A DNA stretch of 58,013 nucleotides. It comes from Gemmatimonadota bacterium. Lineage in GTDB: Bacteria > Gemmatimonadota > Gemmatimonadetes > Longimicrobiales > Gaopeijiaceae. The stretch spans positions 1-58,013 of the forward strand of contig JAJDTB010000014.1 in NCBI GenBank assembly GCA_022827345.1, read 5' to 3'. The notes below the pieces were generated by a model, which saw only the letters and a program-made list of their open reading frames with translations, was not told the DNA's origin and ran no database searches. The position numbers and the translations under genes are program-made. Positions 36,291-48,273 of this stretch are shown piece after piece; the stretch's first letter is position 1, and every line of letters starts with the position of its first letter.

Positions 36291-37244
36291 CTACACAAGG
36301 CGCTCGCCGAGCCGCGGCCCGCGGCCTCGCAGCCAGGCCGCCGCTTCCATGCGCCGCTTCCCGGCGGGCTGCACTTCGCCGACCCGCACCACCCCGCTCC
36401 CCGCCGCGACCAGGAGGCCGGAAGCGGGGTCGGCTCCCACGACCTCTCCCGCCTCGCCTCGCCGCACCACCGCCGCCGACCCTTCACCCTCGCATACGAC
36501 CGACGGGGAGAACACCTTCACCGGCTCGCCGTCGCGCAGCGTCCACGCCCCGGGGAGCGCGTCCATGCCGCGGATGTGGTTCGCCACCGCACGGGCGTCC
36601 AGCGTCCAGTCGACCCGGGCCGACCGGCGGTCCACCTTGGGTGCGTATGTGGCGCGGGCGTGATCCTGCTCGACCTCCTCCACATCTCCCGACTCCACAC
36701 CGTCCAGCACCGCCGCCATGAGCCGCGCGCCCATCCCGGCAAGGTGCCGCGACAACGACGACGCCGTGTCATCGGGCCCGATGGCGACCGACTGGCTCGC
36801 GAGCACCGGCCCCGCATCCATCGCCTCCACCATCCGCATCACCGTAACGCCCGTGACCGCGTGACCGCGCGCGATGGCCCGGTTGATCGGGGCCGCGCCC
36901 CTGAGCTCGGGGAGGAGCGAAGCGTGGAGATTCAGCGAACCCAGGCGCGGAATGTCGAGGACCCGGCGCGTCAGGATGCACCCGTAGGCCACCACGACCG
37001 AGATGTCGGGCCTCGCGGCCCGGATCGCGCTTTCGAAGGCGTCACCGCGCGGCGCCTCGGGCGTGAAGACGCGGTATCCGCGGTCATCGGCAAAGCGGCG
37101 GACCACCGAGGGCTGCGGCTTGCGGCCCCGCCCACGCGGACGATCCGGACGCGTCACCACGCCGGCCACATCGTGCCCGCCGGCCGCCAGCGCCCGAAGC
37201 GTCGGAATCGCGAACTCCGGCGTACCCCAGAAGAGAACGTTCAC
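36291..37244 (-). CDS. fmt: Methionyl-tRNA formyltransferase
   Basis: Fmt formylates initiator Met-tRNA using 10-formyl-tetrahydrofolate. The 317-residue protein starts LFWGTPEFAIPTL and contains the catalytic segment LNLHASLLPELRGAAPINRAI with the Asn-His pair, then GVTVMRMVEAMDAGPVL. A smaller C-terminal OB-like tRNA-binding domain follows. The usual PDRPRGRGRKPQPS loop is clear near residue 33. It lies 22 bp after def, the gene for the enzyme that removes the same formyl group, a pairing seen in many bacteria. Confidence 0.97.
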   Translation of the reverse strand: MNVLFWGTPEFAIPTLRALAAGGHDVAGVVTRPDRPRGRGRKPQPSVVRRFADDRGYRVFTPEAPRGDAFESAIRAARPDISVVVAYGCILTRRVLDIPRLGSLNLHASLLPELRGAAPINRAIARGHAVTGVTVMRMVEAMDAGPVLASQSVAIGPDDTASSLSRHLAGMGARLMAAVLDGVESGDVEEVEQDHARATYAPKVDRRSARVDWTLDARAVANHIRGMDALPGAWTLRDGEPVKVFSPSVVCEGEGSAAVVRRGEAGEVVGADPASGLLVAAGSGVVRVGEVQPAGKRRMEAAAWLRGRGPRLGERLV

Positions 37245-37266
37245 CGTCCCGCCGCCGGCCTCCTCT

Positions 37267-37800
37267 TCACGGGCTCCCGACGCCGCGCCCCGGGTTCGCC
37301 GCCCTGGCCTTCCGCCACTTCTTGAGCAGCATGCCCCGCTTGAGCGGCGACAGGCGATCGATGAACAGGACGCCGTTCAGGTGATCCACCTCGTGCTGCA
37401 GCGCCCGCGCGAGGAGATCGTCGGCCTCGATGCGCACCGGGTCGCCATCCGGGGACAGCGCCTCGACGGTGACGCGGACCGGTCGGGTCACCTTTTCCTC
37501 GATGCCGGGGATGCTCAGGCACCCCTCCACGGCCTTGTCGGTCGCCTTGCTCGCCTCGACGATGACGGGGTTGACGAGCGCATGCACGTGCCGGCTCTCG
37601 TCCTCGTTGGTCACGTCCACGACGAGCACGCGCCGTGAAACGCCCACCTGCGGTCCCGCCAGACCGATCCCCTCGGCGTCATACATGGTGTCGAACATAT
37701 CCCGGATCAGGCGCCGGGTCTCGACAGTCACACCTTCCACCGGTGCCGCCTCCTCGCGGAGGATCTTCGAGCCCAGAATCTCGATGTCCAGCAGCGCCAC
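37267..37800 (-). CDS. def: Peptide deformylase
   Basis: The 177-residue metalloenzyme removes N-formyl groups from nascent proteins. All three family motifs are present: GIGLAGPQVG (44-53), EGCLSIPG with metal ligand Cys94, and QHEVDHLNG with His136, Glu137 and His140. A basic C-terminal tail (LLKKWRKARAANPGRG) extends past the core. It starts with GTG. The 90 bp between its start and the yajC stop (37801-37890) show no clear promoter or ORF. Confidence 0.97.
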   Translation of the reverse strand: MALLDIEILGSKILREEAAPVEGVTVETRRLIRDMFDTMYDAEGIGLAGPQVGVSRRVLVVDVTNEDESRHVHALVNPVIVEASKATDKAVEGCLSIPGIEEKVTRPVRVTVEALSPDGDPVRIEADDLLARALQHEVDHLNGVLFIDRLSPLKRGMLLKKWRKARAANPGRGVGSP

Positions 37801-37890
37801 GGTCCGTCAGTCCGGCTGGCGGGATCGGGCTCGGCTGCCCGGCGCGGACGCATCGGCGGCTGAATGCAGCGGCGTTCCTCCCATCGGCGG

Positions 37891-38247
37891 CTAACTGTCC
37901 TCGATCTTGCGGGCGATGTGGCCCCTGTCGATCACGATCCGGGTGTTCTCCGCCGTCCTGATCGTCAGTTCGGCTTCGGCCGCGTGCACGATCTGGCCCA
38001 GGATGCCGCCGTTCGTCATCACGCGGTCGCCCTTTGCGAGCTGACTCAGCATCGCCTGGTGCCGCTTTTTTTCCTTCTGCTGCGGCCTGATCAGGATGAA
38101 GTAGAAGATGAAGATCATCAGCATGATCTGGAACAGCACCACGCTCATGCCGCTCGCGCCATCACGGGGAACCATCGGCGGGGCGGGCAGGGCCGCAAGG
38201 AGGGCCCCGGCTGCGGCTTGAATCGAGTTGAAGATCGGCAAGGTCAT
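37891..38247 (-). CDS. yajC: Preprotein translocase subunit YajC
   Basis: YajC is an accessory protein of the SecDF complex. The 118-residue product has an N-terminal membrane helix (VLFQIMLMIFIFYFILI) directly followed by the hallmark RPQQKEKKRHQAML. The small domain LAKGDRVMTNGGILGQI comes next. About 30 residues precede the helix, more than in E. coli. The ATG follows AAGGAC. It lies 19 bp after tgt, the common tgt-yajC order; secD and secF do not follow here. Confidence 0.95.
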   Translation of the reverse strand: MTLPIFNSIQAAAGALLAALPAPPMVPRDGASGMSVVLFQIMLMIFIFYFILIRPQQKEKKRHQAMLSQLAKGDRVMTNGGILGQIVHAAEAELTIRTAENTRIVIDRGHIARKIEDS

Positions 38248-38266
38248 ATCGTCCTTCGGGTTCGGG

Positions 38267-40515
<2,249 letters not shown>

Positions 40516-40516
40516 C

Positions 40517-41575
<1,059 letters not shown>

Positions 41576-41579
41576 CGGA

Positions 41580-42176
41580 TCATCGGTCGCGGCCGCGCCG
41601 CGAGAGCACGTGGCGTATCAGTTCTTCACTGCTCTCGAAGGTCGCATCCCTGATCGCCTCCCGCACTGCCGAGTCCGCTTCCGTGAATCCGTAGCCCAGG
41701 CTGACCAGGGCCGAAATCGAGTCCGCGGCGATCTGATTCGCGGGGCCCTCCCCGGCGGGAACGATCGCAAGGTCGCGGACCTTGTCGGCCAGTTCCAGAA
41801 TGAGGCGCGCCGCCGTCTTCTTCCCGAGCCCCGGAATCTGCACGAGCACCGGGACGTCCTTCTCGGCCAGCGCCCGCGCGAGCCGGCGCGCCTCGTAGGT
41901 GCTCAGCATCGACATCGCGAGTCGCGGGCCCACCATCTGGACGGTCATCAGAAGCCGGAAGAGCCCGCGCTCCGTTTCGCTCAGAAAGCCGTACAGGCTG
42001 GGGACATCGTCACGCACGACGTACTCGGTGCGCAGCTCGAGATTCGATCCCGCCGCGGGGAGCCGCCGGAAGACGCTGAGGGGGACGTGGAGCTCGTATA
42101 CGACCCCACCCTCGGTGAGGACCTCGACCCGGTCGATCTCGCTGCCGAGGAGCTCGCCCCTGATCCGGCTGATCAC
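41580..42176 (-). CDS. ruvA: Holliday junction branch migration complex subunit RuvA
   Basis: RuvA binds the four-way junction as a tetramer and recruits RuvB. The 198-residue protein has the OB-fold start [10 protein letters not shown], helix-hairpin-helix segments ([13 protein letters not shown] and [16 protein letters not shown]) and a C-terminal RuvB-contacting domain ([21 protein letters not shown]). The GTG at 42176 is the only start in this frame near the OB fold; 37 bp separate it from the ruvC stop. In the first hairpin motif the usual GVGPK is GPR after a methionine-valine, a minor variation. Confidence 0.96.
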   Translation of the reverse strand: MISRIRGELLGSEIDRVEVLTEGGVVYELHVPLSVFRRLPAAGSNLELRTEYVVRDDVPSLYGFLSETERGLFRLLMTVQMVGPRLAMSMLSTYEARRLARALAEKDVPVLVQIPGLGKKTAARLILELADKVRDLAIVPAGEGPANQIAADSISALVSLGYGFTEADSAVREAIRDATFESSEELIRHVLSRRGRDR

Positions 42177-42213
42177 GGCGCCGCCACGCCCGTCACCCCG
42201 CCGCTTTCGGTGC

Positions 42214-42756
42214 TCACGCGGGTCTCTCCGCGGCCCGCCCGGCCTCGTGGAAGGGCAGCAACCCCGTAAATGCGTGACAGAGGGCCGCGGCGATGCCATC
42301 GGCCGCATCGCTCGGCCTGGGCTCGGTGCGCAGGCGAAGGTGACGGCGCACCATGTAGGCGACCTGGTCCTTGGCCGCGGCACCCGTCCCCACGACGGCC
42401 TTCTTGATCTCGCGCGGCGCGTACTCCACCACCTCCACCCCCTTCTGAGCCGCGGCCAGTATGATCGCGCCGCGGGCCTGGCCGAGTGTCAGCGCGCTGC
42501 GCACGTTCTTCCCCTGGAAGACGTTCTCGATCGACAGGGCCGCCGGCTCGAACTCGGCGAGCAGCGCCGCAATTCCTTCATGAATCTCCATCAGGCGCGT
42601 CGGCAGCGGCGCCTTCGCCGATGTCCGGATCACGCCGCACTGGAGCAGCCGGGCCTGCCGCCTGGCATCCACCGAAACCACGCCGAAACCGGTGACCGCC
42701 GTACCGGGATCGACACCGAGCAACACGCAGCCGCGATCATCGCCGCCCTGCTTCAC
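42214..42756 (-). CDS. ruvC: Crossover junction endodeoxyribonuclease RuvC
   Basis: RuvC resolves Holliday junctions by symmetrical cuts. The 180-residue RNase H-fold enzyme has its four acidic residues in place: LGVDPGTAVTGFGV, LSIENVFQGKN, and the late SDAADGIAAALCH pair of aspartates. The GTG start overlaps the yebC stop by 4 bp (GTGA, 42753-42756). The final ~12 residues are Ala/Arg-rich and probably disordered. Confidence 0.97.
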   Translation of the reverse strand: MKQGGDDRGCVLLGVDPGTAVTGFGVVSVDARRQARLLQCGVIRTSAKAPLPTRLMEIHEGIAALLAEFEPAALSIENVFQGKNVRSALTLGQARGAIILAAAQKGVEVVEYAPREIKKAVVGTGAAAKDQVAYMVRRHLRLRTEPRPSDAADGIAAALCHAFTGLLPFHEAGRAAERPA

Positions 42757-43499
42757 AGCGCCCGCGCGAGCACCGACGCGTCCAGGTCGGCGTTGGAGTG
42801 CACCTGCTGCACGTCGTCGTGGTCGTCGAGGGCGTCGAGAAGCTTCAGGAGACGCTCCCCGGCCCTCCCGCCGACCCCGACCTCGTTCTTCGCAACCATC
42901 GTGATCTGCGCGGACGCGACGGCAAGTCCGGCCTCGACCAGCGCCCCCCGCACCTCGTGCAGCGATCCCGCGTCGGTCGCGACCACGTACTCGCCGCCTT
43001 CGCTGCGCACGTCGTCGGCCCCGCCCTCGACCGCAGCCTCGAAGACCGCGTCCTCGTCAACGCCATCGCCCGACACGTAGATCACTCCCTGCCGGTCGAA
43101 CTGCCACGCCACCGAACCGGCCGTCCCCAGGTTGCCCCCGTTCTTGTCCAGCAGGTGGCGCACCTCGGCCACCGTGCGCTTCTGGTTGTCCGTCAGCGTC
43201 TCGATGTAGAGCGCGACGCCGCCCGGCCCGTATCCCTCGTAGACGATCTCCTCGTAGGTGACCCCCTCGAGTTCGCCGGTGCCCCGCTTGATCGCCCGGT
43301 CGATGTTCTCCTGCGGCATGTTGCCCGCCTTCGCCGCATCGACGGCCAGCCGCAGCCTGGGGTTGAAGTTGGGGTCGCCCCCACCCGACCGCGCGGCAAC
43401 GGTGATTTCGCGGATGAGCTTGGTGAACATCTGGCCGCGCTTCTGATCGTTGACGGCCTTCTTGCGCTTGATTTGCGACCACTTGCTGTGTCCCGCCAC
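42753..43499 (-). CDS. yebC: YebC/PmpR family DNA-binding regulator / translation factor
   Basis: The 248-residue product begins with GTG as AGHSKWSQIKRKKAVNDQKRG, cut here at its canonical start, and carries GGDPNFNPRLRLAVDAAKAGNMP and YEGYGPGGVALYIE. These are typical of the three-domain YebC family. Members have been described as transcription regulators, and more recently as factors that help ribosomes on difficult proline stretches. The GTG at 43499 follows GGAGG by 4 bases; a longer frame upstream adds residues absent from the family. It heads the yebC-ruvC-ruvA-ruvB order common in bacteria. Confidence 0.96.
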   Translation of the reverse strand: MAGHSKWSQIKRKKAVNDQKRGQMFTKLIREITVAARSGGGDPNFNPRLRLAVDAAKAGNMPQENIDRAIKRGTGELEGVTYEEIVYEGYGPGGVALYIETLTDNQKRTVAEVRHLLDKNGGNLGTAGSVAWQFDRQGVIYVSGDGVDEDAVFEAAVEGGADDVRSEGGEYVVATDAGSLHEVRGALVEAGLAVASAQITMVAKNEVGVGGRAGERLLKLLDALDDHDDVQQVHSNADLDASVLARAL

Positions 43500-43602
43500 A
43501 GCGCCTCCATGGGGTCCGGGTCGATCCGGCATCCGTCGGACGGGCCACCCACCCGCTCGACACGGCCAACCTCAAATATAGTCCGCTTCATCGAAGAGAC
43601 GT

Positions 43603-43608
43603 ATTATA
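43603..43608 (-). promoter_or_regulatory. Candidate -10 box (TATAAT) for the yebC-ruvCAB transcript
   Basis: On the minus strand a perfect TATAAT lies about 104 bp upstream of the yebC start, in the AT-rich part of the 174-bp gap between divergent genes. No convincing -35 hexamer sits at 16-18 bp. A second A/T stretch, TATATT, lies at 43575-43580. The plus-strand gene at 43674 may use the same patch in the other direction. Apart from these the gap holds nothing I can name. Confidence 0.3.
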
Positions 43609-43673
43609 TCTGCAGGGGTGCTGGAAACGATGTCAGCTTCCCTTCGTAGAATGAACGTCAGCAGTCGCCCAAT

Positions 43674-45071
43674 ATGCTCGCCACGCCACCACATCAGAAG
43701 CCGATCAAGTCACGACTTCCTGCCACCGCCGTGCGTGCGACATGCGCACTGGCAGTCACCGTCCCGCTCCTTGCTGCGCAGCTGGCAGCCCAGGAAGTGG
43801 ACGAGACGACCGGCACCATCGTCGGGCTCGTGTACGACAGCACCATGAGCACACCCCTGGCCAACGCCAACGTTGCGGTGGTCGGGACGAACGCCCTTGC
43901 CAAGTCGGACGAGAACGGAGAATTCCGGATCGACGGCGTGCCCGTGGGGGACCAGACAGTGGTGTTCTTCCATCGCCGGCTGGGCACGCTCGGCGTGAGC
44001 GCGACCCCGCTGCAGGTGCAGGTAGCGGACGAGGCCATTTCCGAGGCCTATCTGGCCATTCCCTCACGGGCCACGATCCTGTCGGCCTGGTGTTCCGCCG
44101 AAGAAGGCAATGGGGACACCTCGATCGGCGGCATCGTCACCGACGCGCTGACCGGAGTCCCCCTGCCGAGAGCCAGAGTGGTTGCCCAGGGCGACCCCGT
44201 CGGGGTGTTCCAGCGACCGCGGGTGGTTCAGGAAGTGCGCACGGAGAATTCGGGTGAATACCGGCTCTGCAACCTGGATTCCTCCGAGGAGCTGACGATC
44301 GCCGTGGTCTTCGGCAGCAGCCAGGCCATGCCCTACGCGCTCACCGAATCCGGTCCCCAGATCTTCGACGTTACGATTCACATCTCGGATCCCGTGACGA
44401 TCACCGGCTCGGTCCTCGACTACGCCACCGGGACCCCGATCCCCGGGGCCCATGTGCAACTGATCGGCTCGGACCACTCCGAATTCACCGACGCCGCGGG
44501 CAAGTTCGGATTTTCCATGATCCCGCCGGGCAAGCAGATCATCGAGACTGCGGTCCTGGGATACGCCCCGAGGGTCGATTCGCTCACCGTGTTCAGCAAT
44601 GAAGCCCTGGGGCTGGAGATCCTTCTCGCCACGGAGGCCATCGCTCTGGATCCGCTGGTGGTTACCGGCCGCAGGGAGGAGCGGGTATTCACAACGACGG
44701 GGACCCGCTTCTCCGGGCTGACCGAGGCGCAGGTCGACTCGATCATCCCCCGGGTGCTGGACTTCGCGTCGATGGCGCGGGCCGCGCGGGCCCCGGGCGT
44801 GCAGATCTACGAGACGACGATGGCCAACGCCTTCGGCGACCCGCAGGTGGGCGTATGCGTCGAGATGACCCGGAACCGGGGGGGCGGGGCCAATACCTGC
44901 AACATGGTCGAAGTCCGGATCAACGACGGACCCGTTCCCGAACCGTCCTTCTTTCTGCTGGACATGAATCCACAGGACGTGCGCCGCATTCAGTTCATTA
45001 CTCCGTTGGAAGCCGGACTGCTCTACGGCGACCGCGGGGCAAACGGGGTGCTGCTCATCTACACCCGGTAG
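43674..45071 (+). CDS. Exported protein with carboxypeptidase-regulatory-like repeats and a TonB-receptor plug-like domain, no barrel
   Basis: The 465-residue product has a signal peptide ending near LLAAQLAAQ. Three carboxypeptidase-regulatory-type beta-sandwich domains follow (about residues 47-105, 145-215 and 240-310), each with G-x-V-x-D...P-L/I-x-x-A and a later DENGEFRI- or DAAGKFGF-like turn. After ALDPLVVTGRR comes a plug-like region ending LLYGDRGANGVLLIYTR, the usual last strand of a SusC/TonB-receptor plug. The ~600-residue barrel is missing: the frame closes with a TAG at once, and fusA follows on the other strand. It may be a periplasmic or surface binding protein, or a barrel-less partner of another receptor. 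No ribosome site is visible before the ATG. Confidence 0.75.
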   Translation: MLATPPHQKPIKSRLPATAVRATCALAVTVPLLAAQLAAQEVDETTGTIVGLVYDSTMSTPLANANVAVVGTNALAKSDENGEFRIDGVPVGDQTVVFFHRRLGTLGVSATPLQVQVADEAISEAYLAIPSRATILSAWCSAEEGNGDTSIGGIVTDALTGVPLPRARVVAQGDPVGVFQRPRVVQEVRTENSGEYRLCNLDSSEELTIAVVFGSSQAMPYALTESGPQIFDVTIHISDPVTITGSVLDYATGTPIPGAHVQLIGSDHSEFTDAAGKFGFSMIPPGKQIIETAVLGYAPRVDSLTVFSNEALGLEILLATEAIALDPLVVTGRREERVFTTTGTRFSGLTEAQVDSIIPRVLDFASMARAARAPGVQIYETTMANAFGDPQVGVCVEMTRNRGGGANTCNMVEVRINDGPVPEPSFFLLDMNPQDVRRIQFITPLEAGLLYGDRGANGVLLIYTR

Positions 45072-45080
45072 CGGTCGGCG

Positions 45081-47168
45081 TCAGTCCCGCTCCTCGGCCT
45101 CCGCCACGATCTTGGCGACGCGCATCGGCGGCACGAAATCGTATCCCAGCATCTTGCGCCGGTGGTGGCCCCGGCCCTGGGTGATCGAGCGCAGCGCCGA
45201 CGCGTACTTGTAGAGTTCGGCCTCCGCCACCTGCGCCCGGATCACGGTAGTCCCCCCCAGCGGGTCCATGCCGAGCACCCGGGCCGACCTGCCGTTCAGG
45301 TCGCCCATGATGTCGCCGACGTATTCGTCCGGCGCTTTCACGGTGACCTCGACGATCGGTTCGAGAAGCGCCGGCTTGGCCTTCTCGGCCACGTTCCTGA
45401 AGGCGTATGAACCGGCCACCTTGAAGGCGATGTCCGACGAATCCACCGAATGGTAGGATCCGTCGTAGCACTCGGCCTCGAAGTCCACCATGGGATATCC
45501 GGCGACGACGCCCTTGGTGGCCGCCTCCTGAATCCCGCGGTCGACGGAGGGCACGTACTTGGTGGGGATCACGCCGCCCTTGATCGAGCTGATGAACTCG
45601 TACCCCTCACCGCGCTCCCTGGGGCGCAGCCTGACCCAGCAGTCGCCGAACTGGCCGCGGCCGCCGGTCTGCTTCTTGAATCGGCCCTGGCCCTCGGCGG
45701 GTGCCGTGAGGGTCTCGCGGTAGGCGATCCTCGGCGTCTCGGTCTCGACCGACACGCCGTATTTCCGCTTCATGCGCTCGAACTGAACCATGAAGTGGAG
45801 TTCGCCCATCCCCCGCGCGATGGTCTGCCGCAACTCGGGATTGAACTCGGCCTCGAAGGTGGGATCCTCGTCGTGCAGCCGGCTCAGGGCCTCGCCAAGC
45901 TTGTCCTCGTCCGCCCGGGCCGCCCCGCGAACCGCCACGGAGATGTCGGGCTGGGGAAAGATCACGCCTTCGAGCGTGACAGCGTTGCCCGGCGCCGCGA
46001 GCGTGTCGTTCGTCCGCGTGGACTTGAGCTTGGCCACGACGCCGATGTCCCCCGCGTAGAGCGCCTCGACATCCACGCGTTCCTTGGCCTGGGGAATCGC
46101 GAGATGATTGATGCGCTCGCTCGCCCCCTGCCCGATGTTCCGGAGTTCGGTGCCGTTCGTCACCATTCCCGAGTAGACGCGGAAGAGTGACAGCTCGCCT
46201 ACGTGCGGCTCGGCGCTGGTCTTGAACACCAGGGCGGTCGCGGCTTCATCGGGGGCCGCGCGCAGGTTCACGGTGTCGCCATTGGCACCTGTTGCCTGCA
46301 CCCCGCCTCCCTTTCCGGGATGGGGCACCAGATCCACGAGCTTCTGCATGAGCGCCCCGACTCCGAACGACTGCTCGGCGGCCCCGCAGAGGACGGGAAC
46401 GACCTCACCCTCGGCCATCGACATGGCCAGCGCGCCGATCAGTTCCTCCTGGGGGATCTCCTCTCCTTCCAGATACCGGTCCAGGAGGTCCTCGTCGGTG
46501 GTTGCGAGGGTTTCCATCAGCTCGGTGGACCAGTTTTCCACTTCGTCCGCGACCTCGTCCGGGACCGGAACCTCCTCGTACTCTCCGGTCAGCGTGCCCG
46601 CCTTGTAGACGTGGGCCTTGCCCGACAGCAGGTCCACGATGCCGCGGAAGCCGGCCTCCGCACCGATCGGGATCTGCAGCGGCACGGCGCCCGGTGCCAG
46701 CTTTTCCTTCACGTCATCGAGCGCGGACGAGAAGTTGGCGTGCGCCTTGTCCATCATCGAGACGAAGATCATGCGCGGGATCTCGCGCTTCTCGCACAGC
46801 TCCCACATCATCTCGGTTCCGACCTCGACTCCCGCCGATGCACCCACCGTGACGAGAGCCGTGTCCGCCACGCGCACCGCGGCCGTGGCCTCTCCCACGA
46901 AATCCATGTAGCCCGGAGTGTCGAGGAAGTTGATCTTCGTCCCGTCGTGGATCGCGTGGGCCACCGTGAGCTCCAGGGACATCCCGTGGCTCTTCTCCTC
47001 GGGGGTGGTCATCGTGAGCGCCGAACCATCGCCCACACTGCCCTTCCGCCGTGAGGTTCCCGACGCGAAGCACACCGCGTCGATCAGCGTCGTCTTCCCC
47101 GATCCTCCGTGCCCGAGGACTACCACGTTGCGAATGTCTTCCGTTCTGAAGGACTTGGCCGCGGCCAT
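45081..47168 (-). CDS. Elongation factor G-like translational GTPase (EF-G2 type)
   Basis: The 695-residue protein has the five-domain EF-G layout, with an ALTMTTPEEKSHGMSLE switch region and domain IV (RGQFGDCWVRLRPRERGEG). Its GTPase motifs differ from housekeeping EF-G. The P-loop is GHGGSGKTT (19-27) in place of AHIDAGKTT. G3 is DTPGYMDF with Tyr87 at the place of the catalytic histidine, and G4 is SMMD (137-140) instead of NKMD. These changes match the EF-G-like (FusA2) subfamily, whose members may lack translocation activity and act in ribosome rescue or recycling. AGGAGGTGG precedes the ATG. The main fusA is presumably elsewhere. Confidence 0.9.
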   Translation of the reverse strand: MAAAKSFRTEDIRNVVVLGHGGSGKTTLIDAVCFASGTSRRKGSVGDGSALTMTTPEEKSHGMSLELTVAHAIHDGTKINFLDTPGYMDFVGEATAAVRVADTALVTVGASAGVEVGTEMMWELCEKREIPRMIFVSMMDKAHANFSSALDDVKEKLAPGAVPLQIPIGAEAGFRGIVDLLSGKAHVYKAGTLTGEYEEVPVPDEVADEVENWSTELMETLATTDEDLLDRYLEGEEIPQEELIGALAMSMAEGEVVPVLCGAAEQSFGVGALMQKLVDLVPHPGKGGGVQATGANGDTVNLRAAPDEAATALVFKTSAEPHVGELSLFRVYSGMVTNGTELRNIGQGASERINHLAIPQAKERVDVEALYAGDIGVVAKLKSTRTNDTLAAPGNAVTLEGVIFPQPDISVAVRGAARADEDKLGEALSRLHDEDPTFEAEFNPELRQTIARGMGELHFMVQFERMKRKYGVSVETETPRIAYRETLTAPAEGQGRFKKQTGGRGQFGDCWVRLRPRERGEGYEFISSIKGGVIPTKYVPSVDRGIQEAATKGVVAGYPMVDFEAECYDGSYHSVDSSDIAFKVAGSYAFRNVAEKAKPALLEPIVEVTVKAPDEYVGDIMGDLNGRSARVLGMDPLGGTTVIRAQVAEAELYKYASALRSITQGRGHHRRKMLGYDFVPPMRVAKIVAEAEERD

Positions 47169-47213
47169 GCCACCTCCTGTTCAATCCTGTGAGCCGTCTC
47201 GTTAAGGCCACGC

Positions 47214-47243
47214 ATTGTAGAAACCCCGTCACGGACGGGTCAA
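47214..47243 (-). promoter_or_regulatory. Sigma-70-type promoter for the EF-G-like gene
   Basis: Reading the minus strand, TTGACC (47238-47243) and TACAAT (47214-47219) are separated by 18 bp. The -10 box lies about 45 bp upstream of the ATG at 47168. The match to consensus is good (5 of 6 in each box) in a GC-rich background. It lies in the 121-bp gap after the rhomboid gene, so the GTPase has its own promoter rather than depending on the upstream operon. The rest of the gap holds GC-rich inverted sequence that may end the rhomboid transcript. Confidence 0.65.
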
Positions 47244-47289
47244 GGAGACCCGCGAGTCAGCGTGCGCGCGCCGGGCCCTTGCGCCGGGG

Positions 47290-48273
47290 TCAGTTGGCGC
47301 GGGTCTGCCGGGATACCCGGTCCAGCAGGTCGCGCTCCTCCGGGGTAAGGGAATTGATCCCTTCCGACGAGATCTTGTCGAGCACCGCGTCCACCCGGTC
47401 GAGTTCGGCCTGCTCCCTGGCCGACCGCTTCTCGGCGCTTTGCCGCTCGAACACCTCGATGACTCTGGGCGACTCGGAACGGGGTTTCTTCCTGCCCGAG
47501 GCCCGCGGCCCCTCCCTCCGCCTCAACAGATCCGCGAGCTTGAAGCCCCGGTTCTGCCCCGGCCGGCGACGGGCCGCGCTGCCCGGACTCCGCCTTCCGG
47601 TGCGGCGCGACCCCGCCGCGCGAGCGCCAGGACCCCAGTCGGCCGGCGCTGCGCTGCTTCGCCCGGATCCCGGCATCAGACCGCTCTGCAACAGCAGGAA
47701 TCCGGCGATGGCGCCGCCCAGATGCGCCAGGTGAGCCACTCCGTCGCGCGCGGGACCGATTGCGCTGGCAAAGCTCAGCGCCACCATGAAGATGACCAGC
47801 CACTTCACCTTGACCGGCACCAGACCCCAGATGTACACGGTCGCATTGGGCCAGATCATCGCGAACGCCAGGAGGAGTCCGTAGCACGCCGCCGAGGCCC
47901 CAACGATCGAGGCGCCGGAGAAGGCGAAGCTGAGCAGCACCCCGCCCAGTCCGCAGATCAGGTAGAACTTGATGAAAAGGTCCGAACCCCACCTCGATTC
48001 GAGGGGCGGTCCGAAGAAGAAGATGAACAGCAGGTTCATGAGCAGGTGCCAGAGCCCCGCGTGCACGAACATGTAGGTCAGCATGCCCCAGGGCCGGGTC
48101 AGGAGCCGGCCTGGCGAGAAGGCGAAGAGGTCGGCCATCGGGCCGTACCCGACCACGACGGTTACGAGGAAGACGGCCGCGTTGGCGATCAGCAGCCTCT
48201 TGACCCACGGCGTGACGCGCATCCCGCCCGGGGCGCCGCCAAAGGCCGTCGGGGGCGCTTGACTGAATCTCAC
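47290..48273 (-). CDS. Rhomboid family intramembrane serine protease with a long basic C-terminal tail
   Basis: Rhomboids cut substrate helices inside the membrane. This 327-residue protein has six hydrophobic helices and the family's HAGLWHLLMNLLFIFFFGPPLE, cut here into HAGLWHLLMN and FGPPLE. The catalytic serine is in GASAAC (Ser127) and the catalytic histidine in HLAHLGG (His184). After about residue 200 comes a ~125-residue Arg/Ser/Glu-rich cytoplasmic extension with no known domain. The GTG at 48273 is chosen because it overlaps the ddl stop (GTGA, 48270-48273) and follows GGGAG; starts further upstream lie inside ddl. Confidence 0.9.
   Translation of the reverse strand: MRFSQAPPTAFGGAPGGMRVTPWVKRLLIANAAVFLVTVVVGYGPMADLFAFSPGRLLTRPWGMLTYMFVHAGLWHLLMNLLFIFFFGPPLESRWGSDLFIKFYLICGLGGVLLSFAFSGASIVGASAACYGLLLAFAMIWPNATVYIWGLVPVKVKWLVIFMVALSFASAIGPARDGVAHLAHLGGAIAGFLLLQSGLMPGSGRSSAAPADWGPGARAAGSRRTGRRSPGSAARRRPGQNRGFKLADLLRRREGPRASGRKKPRSESPRVIEVFERQSAEKRSAREQAELDRVDAVLDKISSEGINSLTPEERDLLDRVSRQTRAN

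Noticed and set aside
43674..45071. Full TonB-dependent receptor broken by frameshift
   Set aside because: There is no barrel-like sequence in any frame after 45071; the next gene begins 9 bp later on the opposite strand.
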